Counted from the stretch's first letter, positions 52,166 through 60,502 are shown. The stretch: DNA of 64,000 bases from Alkalitalea saponilacus (GCF_900168165.1 NZ_FUYV01000004.1:113048-177047), one strand, 5' to 3'. Notes: a model not told the origin generated them from the sequence alone. Program-made: numbers and translations.

Positions 52166-53461
52166 CTCGTAGAAGGTTTGCATGACTCTGATCAGGTATT
52201 CATGATCCGTAACTCCGGCCAATTCCCTCACTGAATGCATTCCCAACATGGCGTTGCCAATATCCACCGACCTGATATCCAACTGCCCGGTGGAGACATT
52301 TCCTAAAGTGGATCCTCCAGCCATATCTGACCGATTCAGGAATTTCTGGCAAGGAACTCCCGCTTTCTGGCATATGGACTCAAATACAGCAATGCTGTCA
52401 CCGTCGCTGGTGTATTTCTGGTTGGCTGTGATTTTTATGACCGGACCTTTATTCATTAATGGGTGCAAAACCGGGTCATGCTTTTCTTCGTAGTTGGGGT
52501 GAATGCTGTGAGCCATATCGGCCGATATCATAAAGGATTTGTAAACAGCGCGATAAAAATCCTCTTTGCTCTTCCCAAATTGATGCATAATTCTTTCAAA
52601 CAGGTGGCGAAACACCGGTGAGCCGGCACCTTGTTTGGTCAAACTCCCTACTTCTTCGTTATCGAAAATGCATAGCATTTGAGTTGCCTCCGATGGCTTA
52701 CTGTTTAAAAATGCTTTAAAACCGGCATGTGTCATGGCCAGGTTATCGAGTTTCGGACTGGATATAAACTCGTTGTGCATTCCCATAATGCATCCTTTAT
52801 TGTACTCATTCAGCGTAAGGTCAAAATCGAGTATCTCCCCAGAGTCAATACCTAATTCCTGAGCAATTAACCTGGTTAGCAATCCTTCTTTCGCATCATT
52901 ATCAGGTAAAATTCCCAAAAGCGGAAGCATCTCCTTTTGCTTGTTTATGGCAACACCATCGTTAACCGAACGATTAAGATGGATGGCAACCGAGGGAATG
53001 ATAACCAATGGCCTGTTAAAATTAACAAGACGATTTTCGGGCCATAAGGAGGAATCACTTTTTAAGCTGACGCGCCCTGCTATAGAGAGTGGCCTGTCCA
53101 GCCAGCTCATTAAAATGGGGCCTCCGTAAACCTCTGTGTTCAGTTTTATATAATAGTTGTCAACACCCATTTCGGGTGTAGGCTTTATCCTGAAAGTTGG
53201 TGAATCGCTGTGTGCAGATACAATTCTGAAGCCCGTCTCTGCCGGGTTTCCGGTGCCGGCAACAAATGCAAACAACGATGAACCATTGGGAGTTATATAG
53301 TATTTTCCTCCTTTTTTAAGTTCCCATTCGGCGGTTGAATCCAGAAATTCAAATCCAGCCTGGTCTAGTTGCATGGCCATGCTTTCCACAACGTGGAAAG
53401 GACTGGCTCCATCATAAATAAAATCAATCAGTTCATTGGCCAATTTATGCGCTCTGTCCAT
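52160..53461 (-). CDS. M18 family aminopeptidase
   Basis: 433 aa, the usual size for M18 (aspartyl aminopeptidase group). Metal-binding and catalytic motifs are VSAHSDSPTFRIK, SPKLDNLA, FDNEEVGSLTKQGAGS, and DMAHSIHPNYEE, with a GGSTLGNVSTGQ loop near the C-terminus. It is a cytoplasmic dinuclear-zinc peptidase that forms large tetrahedral oligomers in other species and prefers acidic N-terminal residues. It is convergent with the NagB fusion, with stop codons overlapping by 6 bp. Confidence 0.94.
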   Translation of the reverse strand: MDRAHKLANELIDFIYDGASPFHVVESMAMQLDQAGFEFLDSTAEWELKKGGKYYITPNGSSLFAFVAGTGNPAETGFRIVSAHSDSPTFRIKPTPEMGVDNYYIKLNTEVYGGPILMSWLDRPLSIAGRVSLKSDSSLWPENRLVNFNRPLVIIPSVAIHLNRSVNDGVAINKQKEMLPLLGILPDNDAKEGLLTRLIAQELGIDSGEILDFDLTLNEYNKGCIMGMHNEFISSPKLDNLAMTHAGFKAFLNSKPSEATQMLCIFDNEEVGSLTKQGAGSPVFRHLFERIMHQFGKSKEDFYRAVYKSFMISADMAHSIHPNYEEKHDPVLHPLMNKGPVIKITANQKYTSDGDSIAVFESICQKAGVPCQKFLNRSDMAGGSTLGNVSTGQLDIRSVDIGNAMLGMHSVRELAGVTDHEYLIRVMQTFYEL

Positions 53462-53609
53462 AATAATTTCTCTTTATTTTATCCAAAAATAGCATTAATG
53501 CCTCGATTTTTCAATGATAGATGATTGATTGGGACGCTTTCTTTCTTTTTTTTTGAAAAAGAAAGAAAAATCAGTACCTAAGTTTAATGCCAATCTCTCG
53601 ATTTTTTAT

Positions 53610-53617
53610 TAAATTTG
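53610..53617 (+). promoter_or_regulatory. Bacteroidota -7 box for pyrB
   Basis: TAAATTTG matches TAnnTTTG. A start about 6 nt further would place the leader ATG at 53627 almost at the 5' end of the RNA. TTTA at 53583-53586 is a weak -33 candidate. Confidence 0.5.
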
Positions 53618-53626
53618 TTTTTTGAT

Positions 53627-53818
53627 ATGCAATCAGAAAAAAACATCGGAAAAGTTCACTTTTTACAGAGCACCTTAATGAATAACGAGGGTGTTTTTCT
53701 ACATTATTTTCCTATATTTATTACTAAATTCATTATTCACGATATTTACCCAATCGTTTCGATTGGGTATTTTTTTGATGTTTCCCAATCGTCAACCTCA
53801 TTAAGTAATCTTTCATGA
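53627..53818 (+). CDS. Candidate PyrL-like leader peptide of pyrB
   Basis: 63 codons from the ATG at 53627. The middle is dominated by Phe, Tyr, Ile and Leu ([19 protein letters not shown]), i.e. U-rich codons, and the frame runs through the terminator hairpin. Its TGA stop overlaps the pyrB ATG as ATGA. This mirrors E. coli pyrBI, where a leader peptide, U-rich pause region and attenuator adjust transcription to UTP. No sequence similarity to PyrL is claimed. The frame could be chance, but the coincidence of layout is strong. Confidence 0.45.
   Translation: MQSEKNIGKVHFLQSTLMNNEGVFLHYFPIFITKFIIHDIYPIVSIGYFFDVSQSSTSLSNLS
53747..53776 (+). terminator. Intrinsic terminator/attenuator 39 bp before pyrB
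   Basis: TACCCAATCG (53747-53756) pairs with CGATTGGGTA (53760-53769) around a 3-nt loop, followed by seven T. Because it precedes pyrB and follows no complete gene, it is read as an attenuator. A second copy of CCCAATCG (53784-53791) could compete for the descending arm. Confidence 0.75.
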
Positions 53819-54720
53819 AGAACAAAAGCTTAGTCTCCATCAGTGATTACACCAGAGACGAAATACTTCGGATTCTGGAATTGGCTGCATTTTATGAAGC
53901 CAATCCCAATCAGCCGGAATTAAAAGAAAAGGTGGTTGCCAGTCTCTTTTTTGAACCATCCACCCGAACCAGGCTGAGTTTTGAAACGGCTATAAACCGT
54001 TTGGGTGCCCGGGTTATTGGTTTTACCGACTCATCGTCATCATCCACCACCAAAGGAGAAACGCTTAAGGATACCATAAAAATGGTCAGCAATTATGCCG
54101 ATTTAATTGTCATGCGTCATCCTCTTGAAGGAAGTGCACGTTATGCTTCGGAACAATCGCGGGTGCCAATCATTAATGCCGGTGATGGTGCCAATCAACA
54201 TCCCACCCAAACGCTTTTGGATTTATATTCAATTCAAAAAACGCAGGGAACACTGGAAAATCTGACTGTATTCATGGTTGGAGATTTAAAGTATGGCCGT
54301 ACGGTTCACTCTCTTTTGATGGCATTGTCGCATTTTAATCCTGTTTTTCATTTCGTGGCACCAAAGGAGCTTGAAATGCCTTGCGAATACAAGGCTTTTC
54401 TGCGCGAACGCGGAATCGAGTTTTACGAGCAAAAGGAGATGAACAATCTTGAGCAGGCTGATATTCTTTATATGACCCGTGTTCAAAAGGAGCGTTTTTC
54501 AGACCCCATGGAGTACGAACGTGTTAAGAATGCTTATGTGTTGCGTAATGCCATGCTTGAGAAAACCAAAGAAAATATGAAGGTGTTGCACCCCCTTCCG
54601 CGTGTAAACGAAATTCACACCGATGTTGACAGCAGTGAGAAGGCTTACTATTTTCAACAGGCCGAAAATGGGGTGTATACACGGATGGCAATTATTTCTG
54701 CCATTATGGGAATAAAGTAG
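53815..54720 (+). CDS. pyrB: Aspartate carbamoyltransferase catalytic subunit
   Basis: 301 aa. Carbamoyl phosphate motif [13 protein letters not shown], the S/K loop [35 protein letters not shown], and [10 protein letters not shown] are all present. It catalyses the first committed step of pyrimidine synthesis. In Bacteroidota it normally pairs directly with pyrI; here a RAYT gene and about 530 bp of other sequence intervene. It is preceded by the leader and attenuator described at 53627-53776. Confidence 0.97.
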   Translation: MKNKSLVSISDYTRDEILRILELAAFYEANPNQPELKEKVVASLFFEPSTRTRLSFETAINRLGARVIGFTDSSSSSTTKGETLKDTIKMVSNYADLIVMRHPLEGSARYASEQSRVPIINAGDGANQHPTQTLLDLYSIQKTQGTLENLTVFMVGDLKYGRTVHSLLMALSHFNPVFHFVAPKELEMPCEYKAFLRERGIEFYEQKEMNNLEQADILYMTRVQKERFSDPMEYERVKNAYVLRNAMLEKTKENMKVLHPLPRVNEIHTDVDSSEKAYYFQQAENGVYTRMAIISAIMGIK

Positions 54721-54917
54721 ATGATTAGAGGTTTAGATTGTTTTGGACAATCAGGAGATTGCGATAATAGAGAGTTGTGTATGGTGATAGCAATATGAGT
54801 AAGCATAGCTCTTGAGGCTACTCTAGTTGATGCGAAAGGAGCCCAAAATTCCTTGGGACTACCCAGATGACGTGCAATCCGTGATGGGCTGCCAAAATAA
54901 TAATAGAACGAAAAAAT
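54721..54917. repeat. Left flank of the RAYT insertion
   Basis: Contains a small dyad CCCAA-N6-TTGGG (54842-54857) and a stretch to about 54897 that is unlike the neighbouring AT-rich spacers. It probably includes the left boundary of the inserted RAYT segment. No target duplication was identified. Confidence 0.35.
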
Positions 54918-55526
54918 ATGACCTATAATCCGCCAAAGCATCATCGCCGCAGTATTCGCCTGAAAGGATATGATTATTCGCAGGCAGGATTGTATTTTAT
55001 AACCATTTGTTGTCAGGATAGGATTTGCAGGTTTGGCCATATAGAAACCGGTAAAATGTATTTAAATGAATTGGGATTGGTGGCATATAATGAATGGGCA
55101 AAATTGCCCCAACGATTTCCCAGTTTCGAATTGGATGTGTTTCAAATTATGCCCAACCATATCCATGGTATTATTGTTTTGAATGAATTTCCCGTAGGGG
55201 CAGGGTTCACCCCTGCCCAGAATAACCACGTCACCCCTGCCCAGAATAACCACGTTACCCCTGCCCAGAATGCCATGGAAAATATGGCAATTCATATTAG
55301 GGCAACCGCAAGGGTTGTCCCTACGGTATCCGACATTGTGGGGGCATACAAATCGTTGGTGGCAAATGGATGTTTGAAATTATTTAAAAAAAATAATGAT
55401 ACCATGGGAAAATTATGGCAACGTAATTACCATGAACACATTATTCGCAATGAACAATCGTACATGAATATTTCGAATTATATTATAACCAATCCTGCAA
55501 ATTGGGACAACGATTCATTAAAATAG
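54918..55526 (+). CDS. REP-associated tyrosine transposase (RAYT, Y1/HUH family)
   Basis: 202 aa. HUH motif in QIMPNHIHGIIV, a single catalytic Tyr candidate in GAYKSLVANG, and the family ends GKLWQRNYHEHII and YIITNPANW. RAYTs are single-strand nucleases that act on REP palindromes. Between the HUH and the Tyr the frame carries a Pro/Gln/Asn-rich repeat (TPAQNNHV repeated) encoded by palindromic, tandemly repeated DNA at 55192-55326. The gene lies between pyrB and pyrI on the same strand. It looks intact and could be active. Confidence 0.9.
   Translation: MTYNPPKHHRRSIRLKGYDYSQAGLYFITICCQDRICRFGHIETGKMYLNELGLVAYNEWAKLPQRFPSFELDVFQIMPNHIHGIIVLNEFPVGAGFTPAQNNHVTPAQNNHVTPAQNAMENMAIHIRATARVVPTVSDIVGAYKSLVANGCLKLFKKNNDTMGKLWQRNYHEHIIRNEQSYMNISNYIITNPANWDNDSLK
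55192..55326 (+). repeat. REP-like palindromic unit with 24-bp tandem repeats inside the RAYT frame
   Basis: Ends CCGTAGGG (55192-55199) and CCCTACGG (55319-55326) are inverted. An internal hairpin is GGGCAGGG (55198-55205) with CCCTGCCC (55211-55218), and a second imperfect one lies near 55300-55322 (GGGCAACC/GGTTGTCC). A 24-bp unit beginning CACCCCTGCCCAGAAT occurs at 55208-55231 and 55232-55255, with a partial third copy from 55256. All lengths keep the RAYT frame open. Confidence 0.75.
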
Positions 55527-55863
55527 GCGCAATAATTAATGAAATCATGATAAATATTCATGGATTGGAGATGTACAAAAAAATCGCATGTCTGAACTTG
55601 AAACAAATATGATAAGGTAAAAAACATCTATAAATTATTTGAACAAACGGAAGTGCGTTTTCTATAGACTGCCCGTCATCAAGCCGCCAAACGTTGACAA
55701 TTACGCAGCTCTAATTGTGCCTAATTACAAACGTTGGGGGAGATGATGAAAGAACCATTGATGTTTAATTTATTGTTTTCATTATATTGTTTCAAAATTT
55801 CTATTAATTATAAAAATCATTACTTTAACATAAACAATTGACCAACAGTTAAAACAGTGAGTC
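55527..55863. other. Region between RAYT and pyrI
   Basis: 337 bp. CAAACGTTG is directly repeated at 55688-55696 and 55728-55736, flanking an imperfect dyad (CAATTACG/CTAATTG). It may be the right part of the inserted segment or relics of a second insertion. No exact TAnnTTTG box is seen before pyrI. Confidence 0.4.
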
Positions 55864-56322
55864 ATGTCAAAGCAAAAACAACTCCAGGTAAGTGCCATTG
55901 AAAATGGCACTGTAATAGACCATATACCGGCCGAATCTCTATTTGATGTCATTAACATCCTTGGCCTCGACCAAATCACTAATCTGATAACTTTCGGAAC
56001 CAATCTCGACAGCGATAAATTAGGTAAAAAAGCCATCATTAAGGTCGAAGGTAAGTTTTTTGAGGACAATGAAATCAATAAGATTTCATTGGTTGCTCCA
56101 CACGTAAAACTCAACATCATAAGAGATTACGAAGTGGTGGAAAAACGTGATGTGGAAATACCCGATGAAGTAGTCGGGATTGTGAAATGCTTTAATCCCA
56201 AATGTATTACCAATAATGAAGTCATTAAAACGCACTTTAAGGTGATGGACAAAACCGACCTGGCTCTTAAATGCCATTATTGTGAAAAAAATACCACCAG
56301 GGACGAGTTGAAAATGAATTAA
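55864..56322 (+). CDS. pyrI: Aspartate carbamoyltransferase regulatory subunit
   Basis: 152 aa. N-terminal allosteric domain ([39 protein letters not shown]) and C-terminal zinc domain with cysteines in CFNPKC and CHYC. It assembles with PyrB into the nucleotide-regulated holoenzyme. It is separated from pyrB by about 1.1 kb carrying the RAYT gene, so co-expression now depends on readthrough or a new promoter. It begins a tight pair with the flavin reductase gene (2-bp gap). Confidence 0.96.
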   Translation: MSKQKQLQVSAIENGTVIDHIPAESLFDVINILGLDQITNLITFGTNLDSDKLGKKAIIKVEGKFFEDNEINKISLVAPHVKLNIIRDYEVVEKRDVEIPDEVVGIVKCFNPKCITNNEVIKTHFKVMDKTDLALKCHYCEKNTTRDELKMN

Positions 56323-56324
56323 TT

Positions 56325-56954
56325 ATGCCAAAAGTTGATTGGAAACCCGGAAATATGCTCTATCCGCTTCCGGCTGTCATGGTTTCGCTTGGCGAAACCC
56401 CGGAAGAATTCAATATCATCACCATTGCGTGGACAGGAACCATATGTTCTGACCCGCCGATGTGCTATATCTCGGTTCGTCCCGGTAGACATTCGTACGA
56501 CATTTTAGCCCGAACCAGGGAGTTTGTTATCAATCTGACAACGCGAGACCTGGCTTACGCTACCGATTGGTGCGGTGTACGCTCCGGCAGGCATCACCAA
56601 AAGTTTGACAGCATGAACCTCACCCCCGGGAAAGCTTCGGTGGTAAATGCTCCGATTATTGAGGAATCGCCCGTTAATATTGAGTGTAAAGTGACTGAAA
56701 TTTTGCCGCTGGGAACTCATCATATGTTTTTGGCTGAAGTGGTGAATGTCAAGGTCGAAGATAAGTATCTGGATTCAGAAACTGGTGCCTTCTCACTTAA
56801 GAAAGCACGTCCGATTGCTTATTCGCATGGCAACTATTTCGGATTGGGAAAAAAACTCGGGAAATTTGGGTTTTCGGTAGAGAAAAAGAAAACAAGACGT
56901 AAGCGTCACGAAAAACAAATGAAAAACAGAAAGGGTGGGGAAGAGGCTGTTTAA
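56325..56954 (+). CDS. Flavin reductase family protein (FMN-binding split barrel)
   Basis: 209 aa. The FMN-binding core shows MLYPLPAVMVSLG, FNIITIAWTGTICSDPPMCY, ISVRPGRHSYDIL and FVINLT. A C-terminal tail after about residue 175 is highly basic (KKKTRRKRHEKQMKNRK). Such proteins reduce flavins with NAD(P)H or act as flavoredoxins in anaerobes. It starts 2 bp after pyrI and is probably co-transcribed. The 3' end overlaps the convergent helicase gene by 4 bp. The physiological partner is unknown. Confidence 0.87.
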   Translation: MPKVDWKPGNMLYPLPAVMVSLGETPEEFNIITIAWTGTICSDPPMCYISVRPGRHSYDILARTREFVINLTTRDLAYATDWCGVRSGRHHQKFDSMNLTPGKASVVNAPIIEESPVNIECKVTEILPLGTHHMFLAEVVNVKVEDKYLDSETGAFSLKKARPIAYSHGNYFGLGKKLGKFGFSVEKKKTRRKRHEKQMKNRKGGEEAV

Positions 56955-59900
56955 AACAGCCTTCCCTGTTGGTCGGTTTCATTTATTTCGTTTAAATGGG
57001 GATACCAGATATATCCTTTTACTTTCGAATATCCCATCTCTTTAACAAGTAAAATATAATCCTGAACCTGTTTTTGATGGGATGGATGTTTTCCTTGCCC
57101 AAATTTGTAATCCACAACAATCACTTCGTCGTCCTTTATCATCACCCGGTCGGGACGTTTTATTGTCCCGGATAAAATGGCGGCTTCGTTTTTAACCTGA
57201 TATGTGCCATCAAACCAATGTTTTACTTTGGGATGAAGAAGCCATTTTTCCACCTGCTTTTTTAAGTTTTCAGACTCAGCCTCAGTAATGATTCCTTTAA
57301 AACGTAACGTTTTAAAGGCTTTTTCAACATCGTTTGTGGTTGAAATAAGCTCAAACAAACTATGCATCACTTTACCATAATTCACCTGAAGATTTTCGCC
57401 ATCTTCGGTAAAATAGTTCTCACTTTCCAAGTGAATTTTTAGTCTATTTCCAGGTGAAATGTGGATAAATCCACTCAGATTAAGCGTTTCTTCTTCCCTT
57501 ATTTTTGTCTCCTTCTTTACCGATTGGTTTCGCTCACTGTTATTGGCCCGGTTTAAAGAAAAGAGCCGGTCATTTTCCGTTTCTCCATTTTCAAAAACCT
57601 GATTATACAACCCGGTTGCAATCTGGCTATGAATTAATTGTCCAATGGTGCTGATGCTCTTGTAATCGGTTTGGTTGAGATGTGCAAAAACCGATAAACT
57701 GCGTCGGGCACGTGTAAATGCCACGTAAGTGATGTTGAGGTTGTCAACATACTGGTTCAGGACTTCCTGTAAATAGTCGGCCGCAAACCACGAATCTCCC
57801 AACAATTTTACCCCTTTAACCGGAACCAGCGGTATGGCGTTGAAAGGTTCTTTGTTTGGTTTAAACCATAGCAAATTCCCATGTCGCAGGGTATTTAATT
57901 CCCACGAGGCAAATGGTACTACCACCGCTTTAAATTCAAGGCCTTTTGATTTGTGGATGGTCATAACACGAATGGCTTCCTGATTTTCAGGAATTGAGAG
58001 TGAATGTTTACACCCTTTGTTGTACCAAAACTGTAAAAACCGATTTAAATCGGCCGACTCCTGATTTATATGACTCAGTAAAAGGCTCTGAAATGCTTCC
58101 ACGTAAACAGAGTGTTGTTTTACCAACTCCTCAGGCAGAAGCTGAATAATGGCTTCTGTAAGCTCATAAAGCGGCTTTTTTTGAATATCGGTTATTTTTT
58201 CTTTGTGCGATTGCCACAATTTTCCTAACGAAAATTGATGAAATGCCTCCGTGGTATCAAATTCAATCTGTTCAGGCTTCAGATAGCTGTTTTTATATAA
58301 ATATTGAAGTATGAACGATTCCGTTTGAAGGTTTTCGGGGTTTTGAATAAGCTCCAGATGCGCGATTATAAGCCGGATAAGCTCTGAATTGGCAATCACC
58401 AGTGATTCGTTGCTGATGACCGGCAATGGTTTTGATTCGGGGTGGAAGTGACCCGATAAAAGTGCATCGGTAATCAAAACGGCTTCGTTGTTGTTTCTTA
58501 CTAGTACCGATATTTCCGATAGTTTAAACTCTTCACAAAGGGTGTGAATGTGTTTTATGCTTTGCTCAATGGCTGCCTGTTGGAAATCTTCTTTTTTTTC
58601 GCCTTCAATCAGTTCAAAATGGAGTCGTCCACCACTGTTCACAGCCGATTTAGAGGTGTTCTGTTTGATGTCGCTGTAGGCTTTTGTTATTTTTTCGGAC
58701 AGATGCTGAAATATTTCACCCTGAGCCAAATCGTCGGGTATCATGCTGTTGAATTGCTGCTGAATGGATTCAGCAGCAGAACTGAAAAAGGCGTTGTTGA
58801 ATTTAATTATCTCTTCATCGCTTCGCCAGTTGGTGTCGAGTGTTATGGCATTCATGCCATAACTATCAAAATCTCGCTCCACATGCTCGGCCAGCAAATT
58901 CCAGTCGGAATTGCGCCATCGGTAAATGGCCTGTTTTACATCACCAACCAGTAGGGATGTTTTTTCTGATGCCAGGGAATCTCTAATAAGCGGTAAAAAA
59001 TTTGCGTACTGCAACGAAGAGGTGTCCTGAAACTCATCAATCATGTAATGAATGTAACGGGTTCCGGTTTTTTCGTAAATAAACGGGGTCTCGTTGTTTT
59101 CAATGATGCGGGTTAAGAGGTGGTTGGTTCCGGAAATAAGAAAAATGTTCTCTTCCCGGCACAATTCCATCAATTTGTTGTTCACATCATTGAGCATGCC
59201 CAAGGCATTGAGGTTGGGTAGTATAAGTTTTGCTGTGTGATAATCTCTTACATTTTTTGAGATGATTTCTACCGCCTGTGTAACCAATTCAAGCAATCCT
59301 CCATTATAAGCTGCCAGTACATCCAGATTGCGATTTTCCTGTTTTTCGTTTTTTGTCCACTCTTCACTGCCGGAAAGTAAAACGATGTATTTTTCCACCT
59401 CCAGATGGCCACTCAGATTGGCCATCTTTTCAAAACACTTTACCTTGGTTCTGGATTTTCCTTTAAAATCGTTATTGATGTCTAGGTTGTGTTGTTTTAT
59501 GATTTCCAGCGCTTTTTTGCCAATGGTTTGGATTTGAGAGTCCAGATTATTGACAATCTCTTCCAATGCTTTTTTATAGGTATTCAGAAATTCCTTGTTG
59601 TTTATATGCTTGGCCAACGCCAACGCATTGGCCTGATACTTTTCTGAGAAAATCTCTTTGCTGATGGTCAGTATTTCGTTTGAAATGTTCCAGCCTTTAT
59701 CTTCTTCCATCCGTTCACGTGCAAACTGAATCAACCACGATTTTAGCTCCTTGTGCTGTGGTGAGTCCATTTCAAGAATCAGCTGGTCAACTGCCATTTG
59801 TAAAATGCGTTCGGTTTCCATTTCCAGCCTGAAACCTACCGGAAGTCCCATCTCGCGTGCAAAGGAGCGTGTTACTTTCTGGAAAAAACTATCGATGGTG

Positions 59901-60220
59901 CTTACCGAAAAATTGGCATAGTCGTGCAGCAGTTGGCGAAGAAGTTTCAATGCAAGGCGGCGCACTTCATTTTCAGGTAAACTGCTTGCTTCTTCAAGGT
60001 CGCTCATATATTCGTGCCTTTTACCTGAGTGGCTTGCAATATCATACAGGGTGGACAAGATTCGCGAACGCATTTCGGTCGTGGCTTTGTTGGTAAAAGT
60101 AACAGCCAGTATCTGGCGGTAGTCGCCGGGATTTTTAAACAGCAGTTTTAAATACTCTTTGGTGAGAGTGTATGTTTTTCCTGAACCTGCTGAAGCACGG
60201 TAAACCTGTATTTTGGACAT
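56951..60220 (-). CDS. UvrD/RecB-type helicase-nuclease (AddA-like)
   Basis: 1089 aa. N-terminal SF1A helicase: Walker A ASAGSGKTYTLTKEYL, motif II DEFQDTS, SLLVGDVKQAIYRWR, and later VMTIHKSKGLEFKAVV and YVAFTRARRSL. The C-terminal 150 residues form a PD-(D/E)xK nuclease of RecB/AddA type (GKVMHSLFELI, PDRVMI, VIVVDYKFG). It would process double-strand ends for recombination. The usual AddB-type partner is not in the window; upstream of the start there is only non-coding sequence. The 3' end overlaps the flavin reductase stop. Confidence 0.93.
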   Translation of the reverse strand: MSKIQVYRASAGSGKTYTLTKEYLKLLFKNPGDYRQILAVTFTNKATTEMRSRILSTLYDIASHSGKRHEYMSDLEEASSLPENEVRRLALKLLRQLLHDYANFSVSTIDSFFQKVTRSFAREMGLPVGFRLEMETERILQMAVDQLILEMDSPQHKELKSWLIQFARERMEEDKGWNISNEILTISKEIFSEKYQANALALAKHINNKEFLNTYKKALEEIVNNLDSQIQTIGKKALEIIKQHNLDINNDFKGKSRTKVKCFEKMANLSGHLEVEKYIVLLSGSEEWTKNEKQENRNLDVLAAYNGGLLELVTQAVEIISKNVRDYHTAKLILPNLNALGMLNDVNNKLMELCREENIFLISGTNHLLTRIIENNETPFIYEKTGTRYIHYMIDEFQDTSSLQYANFLPLIRDSLASEKTSLLVGDVKQAIYRWRNSDWNLLAEHVERDFDSYGMNAITLDTNWRSDEEIIKFNNAFFSSAAESIQQQFNSMIPDDLAQGEIFQHLSEKITKAYSDIKQNTSKSAVNSGGRLHFELIEGEKKEDFQQAAIEQSIKHIHTLCEEFKLSEISVLVRNNNEAVLITDALLSGHFHPESKPLPVISNESLVIANSELIRLIIAHLELIQNPENLQTESFILQYLYKNSYLKPEQIEFDTTEAFHQFSLGKLWQSHKEKITDIQKKPLYELTEAIIQLLPEELVKQHSVYVEAFQSLLLSHINQESADLNRFLQFWYNKGCKHSLSIPENQEAIRVMTIHKSKGLEFKAVVVPFASWELNTLRHGNLLWFKPNKEPFNAIPLVPVKGVKLLGDSWFAADYLQEVLNQYVDNLNITYVAFTRARRSLSVFAHLNQTDYKSISTIGQLIHSQIATGLYNQVFENGETENDRLFSLNRANNSERNQSVKKETKIREEETLNLSGFIHISPGNRLKIHLESENYFTEDGENLQVNYGKVMHSLFELISTTNDVEKAFKTLRFKGIITEAESENLKKQVEKWLLHPKVKHWFDGTYQVKNEAAILSGTIKRPDRVMIKDDEVIVVDYKFGQGKHPSHQKQVQDYILLVKEMGYSKVKGYIWYPHLNEINETDQQGRLF

Positions 60221-60284
60221 GCATTTCTTATTTCGGTTTCTAAAACTAATAAAAAACGGAGATATCTCAAAGGTTTAGTCTCTA

Positions 60285-60327
60285 ACGGGACTGTGCAGTT
60301 AGGTGCAGAATATCGGTAGCGAAAAAA
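60285..60327. repeat. Possible copy of a dispersed intergenic repeat
   Basis: Shares with 26767-26806 the order GC-rich dyad or GGGAC, a spacer of 15-20 bp, TATCGGTA and an A run. Two copies in one window suggest a dispersed family, but the similarity is partial and judged by eye. Confidence 0.35.
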
Positions 60328-60494
60328 TAAGTCTCATTTTTCCGTGTCCTTTAGGGACACTACAATTAGGAAGTAGTATAGCATCCTGCCTGGAAATTTT
60401 CCAGACAGTATTGAAAGCCTTTAAAAGTCCAAATTTCTATCCAAAAACTATCGGGTCTACGCTCTATGGTCTTTTATATATGGCAATAAAATAG

Positions 60495-60502
60495 TAGTTT
60501 TG
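60495..60502 (+). promoter_or_regulatory. Bacteroidota -7 box for apgM-thrC
   Basis: TAGTTTTG matches TAnnTTTG, 83 bp before the apgM start codon. No -33 TTTG at normal spacing. Confidence 0.4.

Larger units (their letters stand above)
53462..53814. other. pyrB leader and promoter region
   Basis: 353 bp. An A/T hairpin-like tract lies near 53540-53570 (CTTTCTT/AAGAAAG). It is followed by a -7 box (53610-53617), a leader reading frame from 53627, a U-rich tract (about 53693-53746) and an intrinsic terminator (53747-53776). Confidence 0.7.

Noticed and set aside
54654-55040. 128-codon minus-strand frame over the pyrB end and RAYT start
   Set aside because: Overlaps two supported genes; the open frame is better explained by the repeated sequence at the RAYT flank.
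55208-55271. CRISPR-like repeats
   Set aside because: The 24-bp units are directly adjacent without spacers and lie inside the RAYT coding frame.
60303-60494. 63-codon plus-strand frame before apgM
   Set aside because: Overlaps repeat-like sequence and the apgM promoter region; composition is not protein-like.
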